The notes beneath the pieces were generated by a model. It made no database searches, had not been told where the DNA came from, and saw only the letters and a program-made list of their open reading frames with translations. Below are positions 46,201 through 52,733 of a DNA stretch of 64,000 nt, piece after piece. The position numbers and the translations under genes are program-made. Within the stretch, counting starts at the first letter, position 1. Each line of letters opens with the position of its first letter. The stretch is from Prorocentrum cordatum. Lineage: Eukaryota > Sar > Dinophyceae > Prorocentrales > Prorocentraceae. Location of the stretch: NCBI GenBank assembly GCA_963575745.1, contig CAUYUJ010003547.1, positions 124,001 to 188,000 on the forward strand, in the 5' to 3' direction.

Positions 46201-46462
46201 CAGAACCGATATTTCGGACGGCATTACTCGCGTCTTCTGGCGTGATCGCTGGCGGCAAGCTTCCAGTACGGAGCGATATCTTTACGATGTTGCCGCCTCT
46301 GCAGTCCTCCCATCATTGGCTGAAGCTGCTCGGGACCGTGTTTCTTACCTCGCCGACTCCAGCGACTTCCTCGTCGCATCCTTTCTGAATGTTGGCCCGG
46401 CTGTGTGGCCCATTCAGCTCGCGGCCGCCCGCCGAAACCTTGTCACTTCGCAAGGGCTTTGA
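37223..46462 (+). CDS. Single polyprotein: Gag-like, RT, RNase H, J-domain-like, tyrosine recombinase
   Basis: The first ATG in the long frame is at 37223 (context CCCATGGCG), giving 3,079 residues; the frame is open upstream to at least 36800. Order: a Pro-rich Gag-like part with repeated PPG-F/L-AGL-x-AG units (about residues 226-530); RT about 1436-1636, with SCDDLREFYYTFKV (motif A), LNALAMGDNMAVEIANS (motif B) and MLNIDDHTGF (motif C, NIDD instead of YxDD); DIRS-type RNase H about 1789-1979 (GTDASLGWGG, RHINILE, LLDSQVALGAAAHGRS, HRADDPTR); J-domain-like segment about 2204-2271; an eight-residue repeat (SRxDQLAD) about 2478-2554; tyrosine recombinase about 2764-3072 (MSVRPGELATARRSDL, SPALRFRTDISDG, DRWRQASSTERYLYD). 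No protease or methyltransferase is recognised. It would copy RNA into circular DNA and integrate it by recombination. No stop or frameshift interrupts it. Confidence 0.85.
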   Translation: MASAAAPPAFRGTDPPRWCPPTGPPPPLQQNLPPPPPPFSRHSSPSSSGVAELETHGRTGGRRGGACTPCAAAPDQSNVSRGAPAHSSYARLPMAPDGALSLPASRAASEATADESIPQSRPSEGTGANGAKTTALWVEEPELVDPSNLHLLATPSPPLAASPWLNLDAWRSSPRADTCGFEVAEGFSCPAGWGAGGATTIPPYPGWDAPAREPPDLPGLASTVQRPRPPPGLDPPPLSMSLQADSPPGFAGLEGAPLAMGPFPTLADVEAGARVPPSNSMIAIAPTYGVHLSGGANSQWTFIEKHVSHPLVRTSFLPPMHAWDPHTGSDIQSVAPPPGFAGLEAGARVPPLVDSRASDAAGGGPWLSGERLPCTGSSPLPFWRPTAAVGDRAAGGAAVSAESPPVGGGSPSHVGRVGPPPGLADPQAGVHTHPSLHPSNVRPASLTAQPNLESAAVAPPSTHVCATAALVGTPALVSSIHLVATPGGTSTARCHHSPPGLVALSGPEAWCAGLPLDLAGLDAGVRMPPSRYPCSAVVEVGVPMLGAGSHQWAFDSGRTVIPFLRTPPSPPAQPPALGATRSSFRDISQTLGLSGGPSTPPMGPPRHDVAVALEPGATAGASWAARAAVARESSSTPPLLPRWGSVGGGVASSASDADSAPRRATGGPPAMFGGPPAVHAVSLASSPTTARAPTAIGSVVDAPETPVRSASTEAAIPTPRGACTRNAAGTQAAGSPPGLIGPAAGSSGEGVAAAAAIAARPRRFSCNRIQGPVASIPARARERLLADPRGLSPSPSPLVGMRPSSDAVAAPQGGVRAAGGMSGAGSPAADTTPRDAVPALRSGRGVAFAAGSSDECVAAATATIARPRRRSASTNSNPALPAFRLRRVRRVRTRRGGRRGRGAADGSCCTAHAPAHAGATASSTDALVGASEAASGARAPGSRSSLVQVAAGPCRAASAGSQAAGDAALHGGASQHRGGRTRPACPGRGLTQRRVAESDDAAAAKRAWAERGRESRHALLQRCCYGPAGRSSCRCRDSRSTPGSPSGPSGQFGQFHHAAGVHAVGDSDAPSFGSIGSGGSGKPLRGDLSSGVTAAPQAPRFDLSSGAAASSEPSRVDSPAGDLDPRSSAPASTTPCHSGRFHRGAEAHAPGASARASTGIGRSAPFVADLSALLRLFPGASIDVTHWAAALAQVGMGTRCSLAAFTRTSLCAPDWDDSYLSESVPRDPWPCPPSPPLPPPPGHLSGRARERWRVRRAARTLSQHAVVALNWLTLGHPSFAPAEAKVRATVTPCQEGIRSRLERLCRIAVRLARGGKSDLGRAFAKFDSTEVSLHGLATHVAALEASFTSSSQVPAPMRQLPVSATPLASSLAAAAGWDSTQAEPFDLRVQASRIKWDYSPTFDPTPYLSDLVRSAFHDPDVMRLPEDEWPSGFSGARVHMDREQLWELLRKWDSCGALYLTPSDNLAWDEACGAFRVPKDEAYDRLILNPTVVNSRCNSVSSSTQRLGQGFLLCRLGLAPGEWLVVSCDDLREFYYTFKVPPARARRNALRVKLPSSRFRGFDAWREDLEGLDVSPCLNALAMGDNMAVEIANSAHEGVLRSFGALRPTEQAVRRLPFPRGPHVEMLNIDDHTGFQKLSWRGSAPRPDDPTRRDREVFAACDRGYPRVGLIQHPGKRARGETHKVVVGAEVEGRIGIVCAPLVRTVALCRLTLIQVFLGRSTRALLSSLVGCWVQVFLYRRPILSIFTHIYTFISTLPDDGLEYELPSSVRDELQACTYLAFVAMTDLRATPCPEVYGTDASLGWGGVVRSDISSHVSQELWRRSEHGGWHTRLHDRHLLMVLSRGEPLGPELTQLHREAGLPSLELPIAPRWVSELSEALRFRLAYKWEFRMPRHINILETTVFKSLCKYCCIRNPDSRIPVLLDSQVALGAAAHGRSSSPGLSHVLSTSLPYILGGGLYMGGLYVPTDVHRADDPTRNRPVRPPSRVEPAWLLDIDEGRFERFDMIAAADAASAYPTCLWGRFVLQVLARSPAAGAGPLGLPADRHVRAPAQVDRGDATASAEARGAYESAAPRRGTPFSVEVPSSAAAVSFSASRCTRARDSLPAAPRVPSPSPSPPVGMRLSSDAVTAPQGGVRAAGGGPGEGAPERRSRAKCDAIAAARPGTPAGDTHPVSLLSKATGSAPASLGGLLGRPPVTIQTRHRQARAAKLAAAHGLLHLERGATTDRVNAQFRRLGWACHPGRDTSIEASRKWRALCDAKAFILGPGRDVVGSDAPASGGATRRASGGGLLAAGRRDDTNRSRGVTTRDSALDASLGARPRGVPGERRNAHGAYPNAEPSAVASWCDSGSRAAPRCAVQTPAMPTAAMRRTQARLEADLRAAHTAVAALPSFRASTLPPLPGCRTDAHSVAPRASSAPALLAGRSQGAAVMLRATRERAAIAATAGAAQPRAVLPWGHSAARSEVSPVPSLPDSCCADKRADSCDAQLTESRGDQLTDCHPSQLTDFRTDQLADSRVDQIADSRAEGLADARAVQRADAFTWSDSRADPLTGLALRTGRVVGPTTTVAKRVRDERRALARFRASVDACDAALTEVEFGRGAEAGGPSPVELLQSSLAELERQKAALRIARSRTAECIRGCVSASGFSGGGAAAADAGAPLSAPTTAGSATHRQSGVAPSTGDVSEAPRAEQRKRRRVRALAGAAATTPANSSGREPPAPAFVAGRQEWPASLSPAFPEGASEALGVQVDSHCRLVPSCDDQRTRSLKAFDVWCVEHTGVALATWARSGILLGRALATFGVWLYDAGLPRLVLVNAIRGAQALQPQWRGVLTEAWDVAKRWIPSKPPCPIPPLPRALLRAMVALCLAWDWPDMATLLLAVFTMSVRPGELATARRSDLTLPIDRRESAGDALLSISVPEAQGSGGERQHARCSDRAVVRMMELVFRDLTPTDPLLTFGQSGFRTRWLDLLSALGVPLARAPSGFDLSPALRFRTDISDGITRVFWRDRWRQASSTERYLYDVAASAVLPSLAEAARDRVSYLADSSDFLVASFLNVGPAVWPIQLAAARRNLVTSQGL

Positions 46463-46473
46463 GCCTGGGTGTG

Positions 46474-46639
46474 GCTGCTGCGGCCTCCCTTGGCCGCCCG
46501 GGTGCCCTCGTTGAACGAGGCCGCCTGAGAGCGTCGCACGGCCCGCCCGCGTAGGCCTGTCCCGCCTTACGGGCCGCCGCGGGCGCGCGCCGCGCGTTCG
46601 CCCTGAGACGACTGCTCACTTGCGCAGCGTGCGGGGATG
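46474..46639 (+). repeat. Split direct repeat B1
   Basis: 166 bp from GCTGCTGCGGCCTCCCTTGG to GTGCGGGGATG, identical by eye to B2. It contains short palindromes (GGCCGCCC, CCTCGTTGAACGAGG) that may fold. Confidence 0.9.
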
Positions 46640-46695
46640 CTTCTTCTTATCCCCATCGCGCCCGCTGATTGCAGTCGTCTGCAGCTTCTCGGCCC
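46637..46695 (+). repeat. Split direct repeat A2
   Basis: Copy of A1 sharing its ATG with the end of B1. The B1-A2 junction is the sequence expected at the joint of a circular intermediate. Confidence 0.9.
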
Positions 46696-46738
46696 CCTCC
46701 CTCTCTCCTCCCTCCTTCTTCGAAGGCTGACCTGCGGC

Positions 46739-46904
46739 GCTGCTGCGGCCTCCCTTGGCCGCCCGGGTGCCCTCGTTGAACGAGGCCGCCTGAGAGCGTC
46801 GCACGGCCCGCCCGCGTAGGCCTGTCCCGCCTTACGGGCCGCCGCGGGCGCGCGCCGCGCGTTCGCCCTGAGACGACTGCTCACTTGCGCAGCGTGCGGG
46901 GATG
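46739..46904 (+). repeat. Split direct repeat B2, right end of the element
   Basis: Copy of B1. It ends in ATG directly before the interrupted Penelope-like frame. Confidence 0.9.
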
Positions 46905-47107
46905 TCTCTGTATGAGTGCAGCACCTCACCGCATGGCCGCCGGGGAACCGACAAAGTGAGGCGAGCGGAAGAACATCGGGAATGCGTGCGAGTCCACAGC
47001 AAAGATCGGCAAACAGACAGCGCCGCAAATAACTGTTCCAGCTCCCGATTGAACCGCCGCCATTTGACGCTGTCTGGAAATAGCCACCCTAGAACTGAGC
47101 CATACAT
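46905..47107 (-). pseudogene. Penelope-like protein, N-terminal segment cut off by the insertion
   Basis: The minus frame starting MYGSVLGWLFPDSVKWRRFN runs to GGEVLHSYRD-type sequence (CGEVLHSYRD) at the edge of B2. Joined across the insertion with one ATG kept, its last codon GAC continues in frame as ATG GTC AGA at 36769 downwards. The true start may lie further upstream. Confidence 0.65.
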
Positions 47108-47444
47108 GACGTTCAGCGTGGATGTAAATCGTGTCTCTGCCCGGCGGCGGCGAAGCTGTTCAGCGGTCGCCGTCAGGGGCGCCTGACACGCGATGGGTAC
47201 AACCCCGATCTAGAGGTCCGTTGTACCTCCGACCACTGAGGCCACGCTGCAAACAAAAAGCGTACGACGACATGATGATGCACCTGGCAGCCTCGGTTCC
47301 AGTCATGCTGGGAAAGCCAGCTGGAATATCCATTTTCTTTGACAACTACGGTCACGACTCTGATATGTAAGGGAATGGCGCTCTAGCGACGGCGGCATGC
47401 GAGCGGTCCGTTGCGAAAGCCGGCAACCACTCGAATCTGAGACT
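47108..47444 (-). other. Penelope-like 5' region, no clear coding
   Basis: Only short frames (for example MSKKMDIPAGFPSMTGTEAA at 47345-47160, minus) that cannot be tied to the downstream protein. Confidence 0.35.
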
Positions 47445-47933
47445 CACTGGAAACTTGCGCTCTCACCTGATGCTGATGCTGCAGATGATCAGGAACAAGA
47501 CCGGACTATATGGAAAGTGTGTCGACCAGGCCGATGGGATCGGACTGATGTTCACTGCGCCACGGGCCCGAGGGACATCATTGAGCGCCCGCTGGATTGC
47601 AAACTCGGGGTTCAAACCTGGCGCAAATATGGACTAGAGCCCAAATTGGTACGGACAAATCTGCAGCGGCGCGGCCTGGGCGCAGGACCATGACCCCCGC
47701 AAATGCGGATAGGAGTGAGTGAAGGGCAGCTGTGGTCCCGACAGGATTCGCGCGAGCGGGTACCCCACACTCCATCGAGAACGAGACAACCCGAGATATC
47801 CCATAACAGGCACATCGCGCGCCGTGTCAGGGCAACCGGAGCGTTGCGACAATTGGCCGGCACTTGCGCAACAACATTCTGCTTCGGGGACCGAATTCTG
47901 CTACAACGCACGATGGGGAGGGGGAGCGGGGGG
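47445..47933 (-). repeat. Pseudo-LTR of the Penelope-like element, 5' copy
   Basis: 489 bp, partner of 33469-33956. About 99 percent identity by eye implies a recent event or homogenisation. Confidence 0.85.
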
Positions 47934-48009
47934 GGGGAAGGAGGAGGAACATAGAGGGAAGGAGAACATAGAGGGAGGGAGAAACATAGAGGGAGGGAGA
48001 TAGCCCAAG
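47934..48009 (+). repeat. Short tandem AACATAGAGGGAGGGAG units
   Basis: About four imperfect units of 17-18 bp between the pseudo-LTR and the rest of repeat R. Not present in the uninterrupted copy, so it belongs to the insertion event or expanded afterwards. Confidence 0.7.
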
Positions 48010-49070
48010 AGGCCAAGAGGCCCCCCAAAGAGCCCGACAACGATCCAAGAGAGTCCCAAGACAGCCCAAGAGGGCTCCCAAAGAGCCCGAAAACGATCCA
48101 AGAGAGTCCCAAGACAGCCCAAGAGGGCTCCAAGACGGGCCCAAGAGAGCCCCAAGAGCGCCCAAAGAGGCACCCAAGAGGGCCCCAAGACGCCGCCAGG
48201 AGAGCCCCACCACGGCCAAAGGCCTCCAAGACGCCCCAAGACGCCCCAAAAGGGCCCCGAGACGACCCAAGAGAACCCCAACAGGGCCCTAAAAGAGATC
48301 CAAAAGGGCCCCAAGAAGACTCCCAAGAGGCCCCCAAACGCTACATAACACCAGGGCCCCAAACACTGAGCTTTAATGGTGATCCCAGAAGCCTTCCAAT
48401 ATTTCTTTTCCTCCATCCTTCTTCTCCCCGTTTCCCTCCTCCTATTTCCCGTTATCCTCCTGTTCCTCCTCTTTCTCTGTAAATTCTCTGCTCCTCCTCC
48501 TCTCAGCCTCCTCCTCCTCGTAATTGTCGCTCCTTCTGCTCCTCCTCCTCTTCCTCCTCCTCCTCCTCCTCCTCCCCCTCCTCCTCCTGATCCTCTTCAT
48601 GTTCCTCTCCCCCACCCCGTACATATTCTAGCAGTGCCAGTTTCCCTCTCTCTCCCACTTCTGTTCTGCGGAGTCCTTCCGCAGCCGTCTCGGCTTCTTC
48701 ACTTATGTACATATCAGTCATCCCGCCTGCTTGCTCAACTTGAAGGACCATGGGAGTCTGGCCACTTTCGCCTGAGACCCTCGCAATTTTGAGTTGCGAG
48801 ATGCCCGGAGCAGCTGGTCAGGCCATTACCGCCTGAGATACGCAAGTGTATGCGCACACATAGTTCTACAGACCATTGGCATATACATGTACATACCCAT
48901 ACATAAATGTATACGCACATATGTCGTATGTTTCCATATGCGCATGCGTGCACGCATGTACGATGTACGCACGCACGCACGCCGCGAACGTGCGAAAGTC
49001 TTAAAAAGGGCCAAGGTGTATGGCGCGCAGCGCCAATGCAGTCTTGTGTGTATATATATAATATATGATC
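48010..49070 (+). repeat. Repeat R copy 2, right piece
   Basis: Continues where 33468 stopped: GACAGCCCAAGAGGGCTCCA, the CGCTACATAACACCAGGG segment, pyrimidine block, ACTTGAAGGACCATGG and GCGCCAATGCAGTCT, matching about 12565-13475. A local duplication is visible at 48050-48140. Confidence 0.85.
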
Positions 49071-49074
49071 TCTG

Positions 49075-49560
49075 CTGCCGAGCGGAGTGCCAGTCGCTGG
49101 AGTCCGTCGGTACACCCTCTGAGGTCGAACTCCGCGTAGTCTTCCGCTGCACATGGCAGGTGGGGGGTCTGCGCCCGCTTCCCCCGCCTTCGCTGCTCCC
49201 TCCCGTCGCCGCGGCCGCGGCCGCCGGCGGGTTGCCCGCCGCCTTGGCGATGGTCCCTTCCGTACACCGTGGGTGTTTTCTTTCCTTTTGCCGCCTTCTG
49301 GTGATTCGGATTTCCCCCCATGTCCGCGCTAGCTTCACTTTTTCTGGGGGTAGTCTCCGCGGTGCCATCGTCATTTTTCACGCAGTGCGGACCAGGATGG
49401 AGGCAACGCTCGCGCGCGCCTCCCAAGATTGAGCCTGGAAGCCACAGAGGATGCAGGCAAGGGAAGAAGGCTCCTGGGCTGGGTGATTCCAACATATATT
49501 GCTCTTGCAGCAAATCCCGTGGCATTCCGCGGCCCTCGCGACGGGGTCGGTCGTTATTCC
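49075..49560 (-). other. Unique sequence with a minus open frame, no family
   Basis: The minus frame includes RAQTPHLPCAAEDYAEFDLR and CTDGLQRLALRSAAEIIYY. It may be coding but no domain is visible. It joins repeat-derived sequence at both ends. Confidence 0.3.
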
Positions 49561-49562
49561 CA

Positions 49563-49850
49563 ACCATCCTATGGTGTTGGGTCTTCGTTTTGAAGAGACA
49601 TCGCCACGCGTCCCTCCCTCCCTCCCCCCTCCCCCCTCCCGCCTCCTCCTCCTCCTCCTCCTCTCCTCCTCCTCCTCCTCCTCCTCCTCCTCCTCCCCCT
49701 CCTCCCTCCCCCCCTCCTCTCTTCTCCCAGTCCTTGCCGCTGCCATCATCAATCCCAACCATCTGGTGGTGTTGAGTCCTCGTTTTGAAGAGACGGTGCC
49801 CCGCGTTCCTCTCCTCCTCCTCTCCTCCTCCCTCCTCCCTTCGTTTCACC
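49563..49850 (-). repeat. Inverted array-flanking motifs and CCT runs
   Basis: Two inverted copies of the module X motif (GTTGGGTCTTCGTTTTGAAG near 49575; GTTGAGTCCTCGTTTTGAAG near 49769), each followed by a CCT-rich run (about 49611-49725 and 49812-49850). This mirrors the arrangement beside arrays A and B. Confidence 0.7.
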
Positions 49851-49854
49851 CACC

Positions 49855-50945
49855 GAGTGCAGCGCTTCGTGGCCCCATAGGGAGCTCCACCCAAGGCTCC
49901 AGTGGCAGTGTTCGCATGGCGGCCTCGGACCATTTCGGCACACCCGTCAAGAGGATCGCGGCCCCATAGGGGAATCCACCGAAGGTCCCAATGGCATGGT
50001 TCGCATGGCGGCCTCAAGTCATTTCGGCACACCCCTCACGAGGATCGAAGTGCCATAGGGAGCTCCACCGAAGGCGCCAGCGGCAGGGTTCGCATGGCGG
50101 GCTCGGGGCATGTCGGCACACCCCTCACGAGGATCGTGGCCGCATAGGGAGCTTCACCGAAGGCGCCATTGGCAGGGTTCGCATGGCGGCCTTGGGCCAT
50201 TTCGGCACACCCCTCACGAGGATCGTGGCCTCATAGGAGCTCCAGCGAAGGCCCCCAGTGGCAAGGTTCGCATGGCGGCCTCGGGGCATTTCGGCACACC
50301 TCTCACGAGGATCGTGGCCCCACACGAGCTCCAGCGAAGGCGCCAGTGGCAGGGTTCGCATGGCGGCCCCGAGGTATTTCGGCACACCTCTCACGAGGAT
50401 CGTGGCCCCATAGGGAGCTCCACCGGAGGCGCCAGTGACAGGGTTCGCATGGCGGCCTCGGGCAATTTCGGCACCCCCCTTACGAGGATCGTGGCCCCAT
50501 AGGGAACTAGCTCCACCGAAGGCGCCAGCGGCAGGGTTCGCATGGCGGCCTCTGGCAATTTCGGCACACCCCTCAAGAGGATCGTGGCCCCATAGGGAGC
50601 TCCACCGAAGGCGCCAGCGGCAGTGTTCGCATGTCGGCCTCGGGCCATTTCGGCTCACACCTCACGAGGATCGTGGCCACATAGGGAGTTTCACCGAAGG
50701 CGCCAGCGGCAAGGTTCGCATGGCGGGTTCGGGCCATTTCGGCACACCTCTCACGAGGATCGTGGCCTCATAGGAGCTCCAGCGAAGGCGCCAGTGGCAA
50801 GGTTCGCATGGCGGCCTCGGGGCATTTCGGCACACCCTTCACGAGGATCGTGGCCCCACACGATCTCCACCGAAGGCGCCACTGGCAGGGTTCGCATGGT
50901 GGCCTGGGGCCATTTCGGCACACCCCTCGCGGGGATCGTGGCCCC
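49855..50945 (-). repeat. Minisatellite array D (inverted relative to A and B)
   Basis: About 12 monomers of 88-90 bp with AGGGAGCTCCACCGAAGGCG, GGCAGGGTTCGCATGGCGGC and CATTTCGGCACACCCCTCAC, the reverse complement of the array A consensus. Open frames are artefacts. Confidence 0.9.
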
Positions 50946-50949
50946 ACAG

Positions 50950-51150
50950 TTGTGCTGGTTTAACAACCGCGCCTGGGCGTCGTACTCCGCCTTGTCGACG
51001 TGCAACGCCACCTCCTCCATCACGGCCGTCTCCTGCTTTTGTTCTTCGGTCAGAGGGACGCCGTTCTGGTCGTCGTCGGTGCTGGCGAAGGCGGCCACAA
51101 ACGTGTTCCTGAGCATGTCGGGCTCCGGCGGGAAGCCGTGGCCACAGGGG
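50950..51150 (-). pseudogene. Exon-like coding segment of unknown family, next to array D
   Basis: The minus frame reads PPEPDMLRNTFVAAFASTDD, then QNGVPLTEEQKQETAVMEEV and ALHVDKAEYDAQARLLNQHN before passing directly into minisatellite monomer sequence. Composition is typical of a soluble helical protein. No family recognised. Confidence 0.45.
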
Positions 51151-51169
51151 GAGGGGGCGAAGATGGTAT

Positions 51170-51230
51170 TCACAATTGCGGTATTCACAATTGCATATGC
51201 TTGGGTCCTTCGCCAGGGTAATTGTTTGAC
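51170..51230. repeat. Inverted copy of the array-border motif
   Basis: Two CACAATTGC units and GGGTCCTTCGCCAGGGTAAT match, inverted, the motif near 4215-4270 and 4750-4815. It marks the outer border of array D. Confidence 0.6.
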
Positions 51231-51536
51231 GCGAAAGAGTCCAAGCACCATAGGTATTGATTCGCTACCGCCGAGCTGGGTGTCACCTGACGACAAATTG
51301 CGCGCCGCTCTCCTGTGCGCTGCCAGCGCCGCCGCCGCAGTCAATTGCGCTCCGCGCGCGTGCCCCTCTGTCCCAGTTTCGCAGTCACATCAAAACTCAG
51401 CGGCCAATTCGCTCCCCACCGTAAATTATGGTAACGTTGTGCCCCAGGATTGTACTGCGCGGCGTACAATACAGGGGTCCGTCCCGATCCGAGTTCCCCA
51501 GTCTCTTGTGCCCTTCTTGAACATTGAGATGCGTGG

Positions 51537-52680
51537 TTACTTCCGCGGGTACCAGCTAGCGACGTCCTCGCTGACTTCCGCCAGCGCCTGGAAATCCCTG
51601 ACCACCTGCTTCGCCCAGGGCGTAGATGTTTCGGATGTTCTGCCCAACTGGGCAGAGGCCGCCCAGCTTCGACGCATCAGAAATTGATGCCAACGCACTT
51701 CCAATGTCCTCTTGAATATTTCGCCCATTGTTTGTGCCACCGTATCCTGCGGGTCTTCAGTGCTGTTGAGCAGCGTGGTATCCTCCATCTCCTGAATACC
51801 TCCTTCTTGGCGTAGCACCTTGTCATGTCATCTTCGTCTATCCAGCCCGTCCTGCCTCCTGCCACTCTTTCCAGTAGAAGCGCGATAATATTGTCGAGTG
51901 CTTTTACGCGACGCGCCTGCAGCACAAGCGCCGTCATTCCACCAAGGCCAGCTCCCGAAATGCCTTTGGAGCATGTCCTTTTTTACCTTGTCGGTGGTGT
52001 CAGAAGACCAGACGCACCCGCATTGTCTGCAAGCTACGTGCATGGCCCCGCACCTCCTCCTGTGCTCTCATCCCCCTCATCGGCGTGTCTTTGATATTCT
52101 TCTCTCTTTGTAGCTGTCGTGTGGTCCCGTTTCGCCGTGGGCTTCGAAGGATTACCAAGTGGTTAGTTTTGGCTGGGTTCAAGCTCCATCCTCCTCTCTC
52201 CAGCTTCCGCTCGAGGCGCTGCGTGGTGGCATCGATCTGCTCTGCAATCCTTCTCGCTTGGGCTCTTGGGCGATCCGAGATATCCTCGCTTTCGCCAAGA
52301 GCCGAGCGGTACTGTGCTCCTGGTCGGGCCGGGATATCTTCGTTTTCGCCAAGAGCTGACTGGTGCTCCGGGATAATCTCGCTAACCCCCGTCGTCTGCT
52401 TGGGCGGTCCCGACGAGACCACTGCGTGGATCTTGGTGATGTCGTCCATGAACGCGTTGAGCGAGAGGTCGTGCTCTTGGTCATTGACTGGGTCCTCTGT
52501 GTCGCGTGCTGTCTGCATCTCGCCCCCCTCCTTTTCTTCCTGGTGCCATTGCCCCGCGCACAGGTTGTATGTATCATTGAACTGCCTTGGGCACAAGGTA
52601 GGTCCCATCTGCGCTCCCCGCGTAGTCCTTGCATGCAGCCAGTCGTTCGTTGCCTCTTGGTAGGTTAGGACATGTGGAGA
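51537..52680 (-). pseudogene. Decayed LINE: RT motifs B and C and C-terminal part
   Basis: The minus frame holds RT motif B (TTRGAQMGPTLCPRQFNDTY) and motif C (LSLNAFMDDITKI, FMDD at about 52445), then a thumb-like part (RLERKLERGGWSLNPAKTNH). A further minus frame gives a C-x-x-C-x-C Cys group (ACRQCGC) near 52025 and KWCxL-free helical sequence to 51537. RT fingers and motif A are missing; upstream at 52734-52846 lie two hairpins instead. Between motif C and the thumb there is an insertion with two repeat units (SALGENEDIPARPGAQYR type). Confidence 0.6.
52273..52392 (+). repeat. Three units of the dispersed in-frame repeat inside the LINE RT
   Basis: ATCCGAGATATCCTCGCTTT at 52273, GGCCGGGATATCTTCGTTTT at 52327 and CTCCGGGATAATCTCGCTAA at 52366. 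In the minus frame they encode SALGENEDI-like and SALGESEDI-like repeats. Confidence 0.65.
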
Positions 52681-52733
52681 GTGCTAAAAGTGTTGGGGGG
52701 TTACGGTGGAGGGTCCCCCCCCGTCACCTCCGT

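Larger units (their letters stand above)
36768..46904 (+). mobile_element. Tyrosine-recombinase retrotransposon (DIRS order) with split direct repeats
   Basis: The element of 10,137 bp has the structure A1 - ORF - B1 - A2 - B2, as in PAT- and Ngaro-type members of the order. A1 (36768-36826) equals A2 (46637-46695) over 59 bp; B1 (46474-46639) equals B2 (46739-46904) over 166 bp. The A copies begin and the B copies end with ATG. One long frame encodes Gag-like, RT, RNase H and tyrosine recombinase regions. No target-site duplication is seen, as expected for recombinase-mediated integration from a circle. Identical repeats and an unbroken frame indicate recent insertion. Confidence 0.85.
33469..47933 (-). 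mobile_element. Penelope-like element (GIY-YIG N-terminal to RT), split by a DIRS-like insertion
   Basis: The element is bounded by direct repeats of about 488 bp and transcribed on the minus strand. From its 5' side it holds an N-terminal segment (46905-47107), a GIY-YIG domain (about 36425-36665), a linker (35740-36390) and an RT (33994-35628). In classical Penelope elements the GIY-YIG follows the RT; N-terminal GIY-YIG is known in the Naiad/Chlamys-type permuted group reported from protists, algae and animals. The host sequence 36768-46904 is a later insertion; without it the element is about 4.3 kb. Frame changes between the domains are either decay or introns, which Penelope-like elements can retain. 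Confidence 0.75.

Noticed and set aside
44885-46258. 457-codon minus frame opposite the recombinase
   Set aside because: Antisense shadow of the polyprotein; Arg/Gly-rich with no motifs.
33469-47933. LTR retrotransposon reading of the 488/489-bp direct repeats
   Set aside because: The enclosed minus-strand proteins are GIY-YIG and a Penelope-like RT, no integrase or protease is seen, and Penelope-like elements produce such pseudo-LTRs.
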